Part shown: positions 1-6,563 of the stretch, in pieces
How positions within the stretch are numbered: the stretch's first letter is position 1
Layout of the letters: every line of letters begins with the position of its first letter
Position numbers and translations under genes: made by a program
Assembly (NCBI RefSeq): GCF_023145115.1
Contig: NZ_JAGLEJ010000042.1
Span: 1-56,290, forward strand
DNA: 56,290 bases
Origin: Algiphilus sp.
GTDB taxonomy: Bacteria; Pseudomonadota; Gammaproteobacteria; Nevskiales; Nevskiaceae
Direction: 5' to 3'
Notes under the pieces: model-generated
Told to the model about the DNA's origin: nothing
Databases searched by the model: none
The model's input: the letters and a program-made list of their open reading frames with translations, nothing else

Positions 1-21
1 TTGCGGATTGTTCAGGGGCGA

Positions 22-3000
22 CTAGTTAGGGTGTTCAATGGGTTGCAGCCAGTCCTGCACCGCAGCCAAGGCCGCCGGAAACTCGCCTCGGGCAGCAATG
101 ACCAACCGGGCCAAGGACTCGGCGATTCGCGGGGTGGCCAAGTCGCGGGACTTTGGCCAGATCTGTTGCCAGAACGGCTGGACACGGTTTTTCCAGTAGT
201 CCTCACGCTGATCGGCTGCACCTTCAAGCGCCTGGGAGAGCGCCTGCGCGGATTCCTCCAGGCCTTCTTGTGGAAGCTCGCCAATCGCGGATCGGAACTC
301 ATCTGCGGCGTATTCCTCGGTCGGGCCCAATGCTGCATATGTTAGGAACGCCGAGAATTGCTGCCGATGCTCGCCAAGATCGGCGTAGCGGTTTGCGGTC
401 TCCAGGAACTCTGGCTTGAAAGCAATTAGCAAGGGCTGATACAAACGAGGAGACCATAGGAAACCTTCCCACACTGCTTTTGCTTCGGCCGGATTACTCC
501 AACTGAAAAGCGGCAACAGGTATTGCTCGGTCCACGGACGGTCTACGCGGAAAAATGCAATTAGTCGCGAACCCAGCAGTACCCTGCCGTGGCGGAATCG
601 GTCCTCTTGCACGTCGCACAATGTGGTGAAAATGGGCTTGAGGTCGGCTGGAATCAGATCGTTGTCATTCGGGTTCTTCTTGAACCAGAGATTGATCAGG
701 GCTTGAGTGACATGCCCAATGGGGTGGTTGATTGCAGAACCGACGGGGTCGTAGGTTTCGATACCGTTACGGATGATGCGGGAACCTGGGTCAGCTTCCA
801 GCGGCAGCGAAAGCACGCGACGGCACAACTCCAGCAGAATATCCTCGTGGCGGTTGATCGATTTGGATGCAGCTTCCATCCACCACGTTACACCGTGAGC
901 AATCTCCTGAAGTACGGCATCGGGCATGGTCTGAACCAGCGGTGCCGCATATCGCCAGGAGCGCAACACCATTCCTTCTTTGGCCCAGACCTGCAGAGCC
1001 TCGCGCCATCGGCCAGCGGGCCACACGCCATCCTGTGCCAGATCACATAACGCGGACAGACTGTGAAAGAAACGGGTGCGGCAAACGTCACGCCACGTAT
1101 CTTCGTAGAAAGGTCGCCGTTCGGGCGTCGGCTTGGTGAGCCATTGCACAAGTTCCTTCCGCTTGCGGGGAGCAATGTCGACGTCTCGGCTGTCCTCGTA
1201 ATCCGGATCGCCAGTGCCACTCATCCAGTGCGAGAACTCGTCACGCTCGTTGGTTGCCAACTGCCATTGCGGGTAGGCATTGGAAATTTCCGCCAATCGT
1301 GCCGCTGCATCTACTCCCAGAGTGAGGCCCGATGTGTTCAGCTTGGCCAGATGCAGCCAGACAGAGCGTGCCACCAAGTCTTGCCATCGATCCGGCTCCA
1401 GATCATCCCGATACATATCGCGTGGTGGACCCGCCAAGATGGCTGCCTCCAAACGCTCTTGAGCGCCCTCTGCCAACTGCCGCGCCTGTAGAACGAACAG
1501 TCTGAAGACCTCCCGCCCCGTATCTGTGGACCACAGCCACCACGCCCCATCGGTCAACAGCCAATCCACCCACTGCTCGGGCGGGATGCAACCATCCTGA
1601 CTGGCGGCAAACAAGGCCAGGCGTTTGAAGGTGGGGTACGGCAATTCAAACCAGCTCTGTGCGATTCGTGTCGCGCGCACGCTGTCGTTCGCGCGAACTG
1701 CCAACCAAGCATCGCGCAGCAATTCGATCAGGCTCACCCAGTCTCGGAAGGCCCGGTTCTGCCAATGTGGCGTAATGGACGGGAGATCCCAGTGCGACCG
1801 ATCGCTGTGGTCGTTGGCCTCACCCAACTCGCGTAACAGATCCAGTGCATCACGCAATAGCTGCTGAAAATCCTCCAGCAGGAGCGGCAGGGCCGATGTC
1901 CAGTGCTCGTCGGCTAAGTCGCGCAGAGCAGAATGCACGTGATCAGCGGCCAGCACGAGTTCCCAGTCCACCAATTGCTTGATCCGCGCAGGCTCGTCGG
2001 TGCTGTTCGAGTCGTCGTCACCCCAGCGAAACGGCTTCTTCAAGACCACTTTGGGTGCAAGCAACTCCCGTAACTCCAGACGCAGCGTGGTGGTCAGCCC
2101 ATCCCGTTTCAGCCGCCCATTCCAGCGATACAGATCGGAGTCGTGCCATGGGGATTTGACCCGGCCACTAAGCAGTAGGCGCCACAAGGTGTGCATCAGG
2201 GGGCCAAGAATGGCCTTGGATGCATGCAAGCGGATTTCATTCAGCTCGGAGGTCTTGCCATCACGCTCCAGTGAAGCAAAACGATCCAACTCGCGTTCGA
2301 TCAGCCACGGCCAACGGTCGTGCAACTGCCCGCCACGTTCCGCAATCCAGATGACCAGTCTCGGGTCGTCCAGGTGGCGCACCAGCCATCGGGCCAGATG
2401 GAACATCACGTCATCCCATTGGCTACCGGTGATTCCACCGGAGGCCAGTAGCATGGATGGGGCGCGGTCGTAGGAGGCCGGCCGACGAATCAAGCTGAAG
2501 CGCAGCTTGGCGTCCCCCTCATCGCGTGGCGGCACGCCAAAGCGGGCCAGATCGCCGTGCCCGAAACGCTCATCCGCGAAGGGTTCCAGCAGCCAGTCAA
2601 GCGAAGGAGTGGGATTGAATTCGGCGAAACGTTTAGCCGGCAAGCCCGATTTATCCGACAAGGCCCACAGCATCCGCCCTACAAAATCGTCCTGCCGCGT
2701 GCTGTCCTGTGGCCGGGCCAAGGCGTGCTTGACGATGATGGCTTCTTTGCCTTGCACACCATCGCGGTAGATGTCTGCCCATACGTGCAAAGTCTGGTGC
2801 AGCGCTGAGTGATCGTAGCTGTCAGCAGGTACGTTATAAAGGATGGGCGTGACGCCCTTGGCTTCCCACTCGATTGTCTTGCGTTGCTCTTGCCCCGATT
2901 CGCAATCGCCCAGTGCCCAGGCCTGCGGCGTAACTTCGCCCAGCATTCGGTCGGCCGCCAGCGCATCCATCATGTAGCGAAGAACCGGATCGTTGATGCT

Positions 3001-3648
3001 GTAACCCACGAAGCAGACCACGTAATTGCGGAACAACTCGCTTACAAAGCGTGCCGCCCAGCGCTCTGTGAGGTAGGCCAAGCCGAAATCACCGCTGGTG
3101 ACAACCAGACGGTTCAGGGCCGTGTCGTCCACCTTTTCGGGTAACAGGCCGTGCAGATAAACCAGCCCGTTCCAACGGCTGTTTTTGGGGATGGGCAGCA
3201 TCGGGGCGGCGTACTCTTGGAACGCTTGACCCGTGCGTTTGGCCGCCACATGAAAGATGCGATCGAAGTTGGTGGTGACCAGCCGCAGCGCGCCCTCTCG
3301 GCTGCGCGCCAGATGCAACAGCGCCGCTTGTGTATCGGTAGCACCCTTGCGGCGGAGTTTCGGCTTCAAGGCATTTGCCAGAGCGCGACGGACAGCCAGA
3401 CGCTGGCCCGGCAGGCGCCGTTCGAGCAGATCAAGTGTGGCATCAAACTGCCCACGCTCGAAGGCCTCTCGTTCAATGTCCGAAAGTGCCGTCCCGCTCA
3501 GCCGGTAGATTTGGTCTACAAGCCCCTTGAAACCCGGTAAACCGGCCGGGTGGGAAATTCCTGCACCGCAGAAGAACACCACGCGGCCATCCTCGTGCGC
3601 CTGCAAGAGTGCATCCGGAATGTCAGGGCCGTCCGTGATGAATTGCAT
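22..3648 (-). CDS. SIR2-domain protein, probable anti-phage sirtuin (large integron cassette gene)
   Basis: This 1208-residue protein has an N-terminal SIR2-like NAD-binding domain at about residues 15-270. Visible motifs are GAGIS (28-32), TTNFD (125-129, putative catalytic Asn), YLHG (His166) and GYSINDP (215-221). The remaining roughly 900 residues are Trp-rich and mostly helical, with no motif I can name. Large proteins of this plan (SIR2 plus a long C-terminal sensor) are known phage-defence NADases of the Dsr type; the C-terminus may be the DUF4020 kind, but I cannot test that. The gene fills the third cassette and starts 62 bp inside the GTTAGAC core at 3705-3711. At over 3.6 kb this would be an exceptionally large cassette. 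The stop is only 21 bp from the window edge, so its own attC is not visible in full. Confidence 0.8.
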   Translation of the reverse strand: MQFITDGPDIPDALLQAHEDGRVVFFCGAGISHPAGLPGFKGLVDQIYRLSGTALSDIEREAFERGQFDATLDLLERRLPGQRLAVRRALANALKPKLRRKGATDTQAALLHLARSREGALRLVTTNFDRIFHVAAKRTGQAFQEYAAPMLPIPKNSRWNGLVYLHGLLPEKVDDTALNRLVVTSGDFGLAYLTERWAARFVSELFRNYVVCFVGYSINDPVLRYMMDALAADRMLGEVTPQAWALGDCESGQEQRKTIEWEAKGVTPILYNVPADSYDHSALHQTLHVWADIYRDGVQGKEAIIVKHALARPQDSTRQDDFVGRMLWALSDKSGLPAKRFAEFNPTPSLDWLLEPFADERFGHGDLARFGVPPRDEGDAKLRFSLIRRPASYDRAPSMLLASGGITGSQWDDVMFHLARWLVRHLDDPRLVIWIAERGGQLHDRWPWLIERELDRFASLERDGKTSELNEIRLHASKAILGPLMHTLWRLLLSGRVKSPWHDSDLYRWNGRLKRDGLTTTLRLELRELLAPKVVLKKPFRWGDDDSNSTDEPARIKQLVDWELVLAADHVHSALRDLADEHWTSALPLLLEDFQQLLRDALDLLRELGEANDHSDRSHWDLPSITPHWQNRAFRDWVSLIELLRDAWLAVRANDSVRATRIAQSWFELPYPTFKRLALFAASQDGCIPPEQWVDWLLTDGAWWLWSTDTGREVFRLFVLQARQLAEGAQERLEAAILAGPPRDMYRDDLEPDRWQDLVARSVWLHLAKLNTSGLTLGVDAAARLAEISNAYPQWQLATNERDEFSHWMSGTGDPDYEDSRDVDIAPRKRKELVQWLTKPTPERRPFYEDTWRDVCRTRFFHSLSALCDLAQDGVWPAGRWREALQVWAKEGMVLRSWRYAAPLVQTMPDAVLQEIAHGVTWWMEAASKSINRHEDILLELCRRVLSLPLEADPGSRIIRNGIETYDPVGSAINHPIGHVTQALINLWFKKNPNDNDLIPADLKPIFTTLCDVQEDRFRHGRVLLGSRLIAFFRVDRPWTEQYLLPLFSWSNPAEAKAVWEGFLWSPRLYQPLLIAFKPEFLETANRYADLGEHRQQFSAFLTYAALGPTEEYAADEFRSAIGELPQEGLEESAQALSQALEGAADQREDYWKNRVQPFWQQIWPKSRDLATPRIAESLARLVIAARGEFPAALAAVQDWLQPIEHPN

Positions 3649-3704
3649 TCCTAATATTTCCTATCCAATGCGTATGTGCATTCGAGCAAATTAGGGCTCA
3701 ATGG

Positions 3705-3767
3705 GTCTAACGTTTTGGATAACAGGCACGACGATAGGAGCGTACTGGTTGACCCAATTGTTATAAC
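3705..3767 (-). other. attC-like recombination site between cassettes 2 and 3
   Basis: On the minus strand, TTATAAC (3766-3760) begins just after the stop of the 470-residue gene and acts as R''. A perfect GTTRRRY core, GTTAGAC (3711-3705), closes the site 56 bp later. Inside, CAATTGG near R'' pairs with CCAAAACG near R', leaving an unpaired base, as L''/L' boxes do. Total length is about 63 bp, near the attC minimum. TTATAAC also matches the complement of GTCATAA at the start of the same cassette with one mismatch, as expected when R'' and R' belonged to one circular cassette. Confidence 0.72.
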
Positions 3768-5180
3768 CTACATCGGCAACTTCCAGTCGGAGACATATTT
3801 TCGATATTCAGGAGCTTCTGTTTTTGGTGGTACATAATGTTCGTCATCTATTACAAAGTTTGCGGCCATTAAGTCCCTCACACCACCCAACCTTTCTGTT
3901 GAGGCAAGTTCAGAAGCGACATCTTTAAAGAGAGTAGAAAAATTCCCAGATTGATTATCATTAAAGAATTTAGGCAAAGGGACTTTGAAATCAAATTCAG
4001 GAAATTGCGGCAGACCTGCTAATGCCGCAAAAGAATTATATACTTTCATTAAAAAGCTTCCCTGAACCCCTTGGTCTGTCTTGATGCCGTACCTTGATTT
4101 TAGCTCAAGCTCTGCCTTTTTAATCTGCCTTTCCCATTTTTGGATAGATTTGTTAGCCAGCGTGACTCCCCCTTCATCAAATCCAATACGTATTTCCCTA
4201 AGAAGTCCTCTTGCATCCTGCAAGATTTGCTCATCTCTAATTTCAAGGGCGGAGTTGACTACGCTTCGAACATCGCCAGACTGAACTGACAACCATGCAG
4301 AAAATATTGGAATATCTAGCGAAATTGCTGTAGACCGTCCACTATCAATTATTTCGCCTACTGATGTTGTTAGTCTGTTTGACAAAGCGGCTATTAGTTT
4401 TGAAGTAAAATCATGGCCAAATGCGCCCGTCTTTTTAAACCAATGGATTTGGTAGGCATGCCTGATAGGATGAAGAAAGGTATCTGCTCGTAAATAATTG
4501 GCCGCCAGGCTGTAATAAATAGATTTATAAGCAAGCCAATTAAGGGAGGCAATAAACATGTCTAAGGCACGGGTCGTACCACCATGACCTCGGCTAGCTG
4601 ATTTGGCTTCTTCAGCCATTTTTCCTTTCGTATATTCAGTTCCATCCGAGCCGACAAGGTTAACTTCTGTTGACCAGTGACCAAATGTATCACCCGCATC
4701 CGAAAGTTCATTGTATATAGCCGAACTCAGTTCACTATATTTTACATACTCTGGCGTGTTAGGCTGGCCGAGCATTTTCATGGTCAAATAATAAACGCTC
4801 GAGCGCAAATCCCATGTGCAAACCATATTGAGTTTAAGTAACTCAACTAGCTCTCGAAAATCTGAATCTACAAATTCTCCCGCACGGATTTCAGGCCGAA
4901 TCAATTTAGCTTCTGCTTTAGCTTTTCCTGAAAGGCCTTCTAACTGATATTCTTCAGGTGATATGAATCTTATAAAATTAAACTCTTGTTTTCTTTTTTC
5001 CTTATGCTCTTCCTTGTAATTATCAATACAGACAAGGTCGTCATAAAAAAGGATAGCTTGGACGAAGTTTTCCAATGCTACTAGATCACCATTTATAGTG
5101 TCCGGGTTCTTAACGACGATTTTCCCTGTTACCCGTTGCACGGCTGTAAGGGAGGCGTTGTCAATTAGTGCATATGTCAT
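3768..5180 (-). CDS. Orphan protein, 470 aa, integron cassette 2
   Basis: I do not recognise this family. The protein is soluble-looking, with no signal peptide or membrane span, mixed charge and probably alpha-rich. A Lys/Glu-rich stretch lies near residues 55-66 and another amphipathic charged helix near 345-365. Codon use is clearly AT-richer than the chromosome on either side, which indicates recent or separate ancestry. The start at 5180 has a good AAGGA ribosome-binding site 6 nt upstream and lies 21 bp inside the inferred cassette boundary at 5201. It is the only gene of its cassette. Its position between a small zinc-ribbon gene and a SIR2 defence-like gene makes a defence role possible, but nothing in the sequence shows one. 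Confidence 0.85.
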   Translation of the reverse strand: MTYALIDNASLTAVQRVTGKIVVKNPDTINGDLVALENFVQAILFYDDLVCIDNYKEEHKEKRKQEFNFIRFISPEEYQLEGLSGKAKAEAKLIRPEIRAGEFVDSDFRELVELLKLNMVCTWDLRSSVYYLTMKMLGQPNTPEYVKYSELSSAIYNELSDAGDTFGHWSTEVNLVGSDGTEYTKGKMAEEAKSASRGHGGTTRALDMFIASLNWLAYKSIYYSLAANYLRADTFLHPIRHAYQIHWFKKTGAFGHDFTSKLIAALSNRLTTSVGEIIDSGRSTAISLDIPIFSAWLSVQSGDVRSVVNSALEIRDEQILQDARGLLREIRIGFDEGGVTLANKSIQKWERQIKKAELELKSRYGIKTDQGVQGSFLMKVYNSFAALAGLPQFPEFDFKVPLPKFFNDNQSGNFSTLFKDVASELASTERLGGVRDLMAANFVIDDEHYVPPKTEAPEYRKYVSDWKLPM

Positions 5181-5194
5181 CCATGTTCCTTGTG

Positions 5195-5282
5195 GTTATG
5201 ACGCCTGAGCTAAGCGGCGCAGCTTTGCTGCGTCCGGTGCAAGGCCGACAGGCCCGGAACGTACTTGAGCGACTTGTTAGAT
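5195..5282 (-). other. attC site of cassette 1
   Basis: On the minus strand the site opens with ATCTAAC (5282-5276, a perfect RYYYAAC R'' box) followed by AAGTCGCTCAAG, and closes with GCTTAGCTCAGGCGTCATAAC. This is very close to the pattern of mobile-integron attC sites: conserved AACAA, a CAAG / CTTAG L-box pair, and a GC-rich middle. The R'' box is the exact complement of GTTAGAT at the 5' edge of the same cassette (5664-5658). The R' core at the junction, GTCATAA, is degenerate, but only its first base comes from cassette 1; the rest belongs to cassette 2. Confidence 0.85.
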
Positions 5283-5286
5283 TTCG

Positions 5287-5643
5287 TCATGGCGTGACTG
5301 TAGTTTGCTCTGCATGACCACAGGACGTGCACTTGTAGTACCTCATAACTACTCCGAGCTCGCCAAGATCTGGATGTGGCTTACTAACCTCTAACTCCCA
5401 AGTTCGTTTCCTGCACTTTGGGCATGGGTCGCTCTCTACTGCTTCAAGCTCGCGCACCTGCTCTGCGAGACGGATGTTCTCTTCAAGTACAGACGCTAGC
5501 TTTAGCTTCACATCTGCCAACTCAAGGCTCAGGTCGGCAAGAAGGTTCTTGAATTCAGCACTCTTGACGTTCTCCGACACCTCCTTAAGTCGGTAAGCAA
5601 TACTTATCGCATGGGATAGGGAGCTAATAATCTCGCTGGGCAT
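5287..5643 (-). CDS. Coiled-coil protein with C-terminal zinc ribbon, integron cassette 1
   Basis: This 118-residue protein is an amphipathic helix/coiled coil over about residues 1-70 (leucine/valine heptads with KLKLASVLEEN and EQVRELE). A four-cysteine ribbon follows, CPKC about 20 residues before CTSC. It has no signal or membrane segment. Function is unknown; small helix-plus-zinc-ribbon proteins are common in mobile elements. I chose ATG 5643 because it lies just inside the cassette edge (core GTTAGAT at 5664-5658). The frame is also open upstream to ATG 5712, so translation starting in attI would add 23 residues. The stop lies 4 bp before the R'' box of its attC. Confidence 0.75.
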   Translation of the reverse strand: MPSEIISSLSHAISIAYRLKEVSENVKSAEFKNLLADLSLELADVKLKLASVLEENIRLAEQVRELEAVESDPCPKCRKRTWELEVSKPHPDLGELGVVMRYYKCTSCGHAEQTTVTP

Positions 5644-5657
5644 ACAGGAATCCGCAA

Positions 5658-5716
5658 ATCTAACAGTGATTGGACAGCGCGCTGCATAATTGCATGATCG
5701 TGCGCGCTTCATAACT
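5658..5716 (-). other. Probable attI site with GTTAGAT core
   Basis: The core GTTAGAT (minus strand, 5664-5658) matches GTTRRRY perfectly and marks where cassette 1 joins the integron platform. Upstream on the minus strand come a GTTATG(A)AGC element and TATGCAG...GTCC, then the core. From memory this order of elements resembles the class 1 attI. A short reading frame with its own ATG (5712) and a weak GGAG runs through the site in frame with cassette 1. The outer boundary is approximate. Confidence 0.65.
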
Positions 5717-5802
5717 CCGGAGCACAGTCGACGCAGCCGCCATCGGTTTTTCTTTCTTTTCAGCTACCTAGCGTCTCTTCGCCCACTCCGGCGTGTATTC
5801 GT

Positions 5803-5849
5803 TTGACTGCAGCGTTTTGCTCGCTCGATAATACTGTATGTTTGTACAG
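5803..5849 (+). promoter_or_regulatory. LexA-controlled intI promoter
   Basis: TTGACT (5803-5808) and GATAAT (5827-5832), separated by 18 bp, each match 5 of 6 sigma70 consensus bases. Immediately downstream is CTGTATGTTTGTACAG (5834-5849), a CTG-N10-CAG LexA operator. It sits over the expected transcription start, 15 bp before the integrase ATG. SOS control of integrase genes by LexA is established for many integrons; here the operator is intact although the integrase is broken. Confidence 0.85.
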
Positions 5850-5863
5850 TATGTGAGAAAGGC

Positions 5864-6406
5864 ATGGTTGATGGTCAAGGTCAACAGCCCCGGTTGCAGC
5901 AGCAGGTCCGGGCGGTGATCCGGACCCGTCGCTATAGCCTGCGTACAGAGAAGGTCTACTGGTACTGGATTCGGTACTTCATCCGCTTCCATGACATGAC
6001 CCACCCGTTGGAGATGGGCGAGAAAGAAGTCCGCCAGTTCCTGACGTGGCTGGCGACGCAGCGCAACGTGGCCGCTGCCACGCAGAACCAGGCGCTGAAT
6101 GCTCTGGTGTTCCTGTACGCGAAGGTTCTGAACCAACCACTGGGTGACATCGGGAACGCGGCGCGTGCGAAGGGACCGTCTCGCCTGCCGGTTGTGCTTA
6201 CGGACAGCGAGGCACGGAGAGTGATAGCGGGACTGGAGGCGCCTTACGATCTGATGGCGTCGCTGATGTATGGCGCGGGCCTGTGGGTGCCGCGATGCGC
6301 GCGCGGTTGGATCAAGGATCGGGATAGTTCGCGTCGGGTGTTTGCTTGGCAGGGAGCCCGGCTCGGCTCGATCGCTGCACCATCGCGCATCCAATCCGGC
6401 TTGTGA
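5864..6406 (+). pseudogene. intI: Integron integrase, truncated and degenerate
   Basis: Residues 15-155 follow an integron tyrosine recombinase: a core-binding domain with YSLRTEKVYWYWIRYFIRFH, then the start of the catalytic domain with LMYGAGL. Full-length IntI is about 320-340 residues; this frame stops at 180. The first catalytic Arg (normally GLR or GMR) is Trp141, encoded by TGG, one C-to-T change from CGG. The normally conserved Glu/Leu positions after it are also altered (WVPRCARGW). I find no HxxR box, catalytic Tyr or integron-specific insertion downstream; about 160 bp of unassigned DNA leads to ligA. The intact LexA promoter suggests the loss is not ancient. I infer that it cannot recombine. 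Confidence 0.85.
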
Positions 6407-6563
6407 TAACCGCGCAATCACGCCGTCCCGTATGTCACGGAACGGTGGATGGGACGCTCTATCCAGTGCCCACTCCTTGGGCATCCCCCGACCCCGAAGC
6501 GCTTGTCCAGCGGTCAGCGTGCCGCATTCTCGCGCGGAAAGCCAACCCGCGCGTAGGGTCAGC

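Larger units (their letters stand above)
1..6406. mobile_element. Chromosomal integron remnant with cassette array
   Basis: A truncated integron integrase on the plus strand is followed, in the divergent direction, by three minus-strand genes. GTTRRRY-like core sites or attC-like palindromes lie between them (minus-strand cores at 5664, 5202 and 3711). This is the standard integron layout: intI, attI, then cassettes reading away from intI. The cassette genes are visibly less GC-rich than the flanking chromosome. Inferred cassettes are 5663-5202 (about 462 bp), 5201-3711 (about 1491 bp) and 3710 leftward past the window edge. The right boundary is near 6406, 160 bp from ligA; the left boundary is outside the window. 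The call rests on layout and motifs, not on a covariance-model search. Confidence 0.8.

Noticed and set aside
1..21. Start of an attC after the SIR2 gene
   Set aside because: GAACAATCCGC looks attC-like, but the R'' box does not match the GTCTAAC expected from the cassette start, and only 21 bp are visible.
5713..5863. Cassette promoter reading from the intI-attI region
   Set aside because: Minus-strand TATTAT near 5828-5833 has no acceptable -35 at the right distance, so no promoter could be placed.
5768..6484. Minus-strand frame opposite the integrase remnant
   Set aside because: It overlaps the intI frame and promoter, and its composition is that of a shadow frame.
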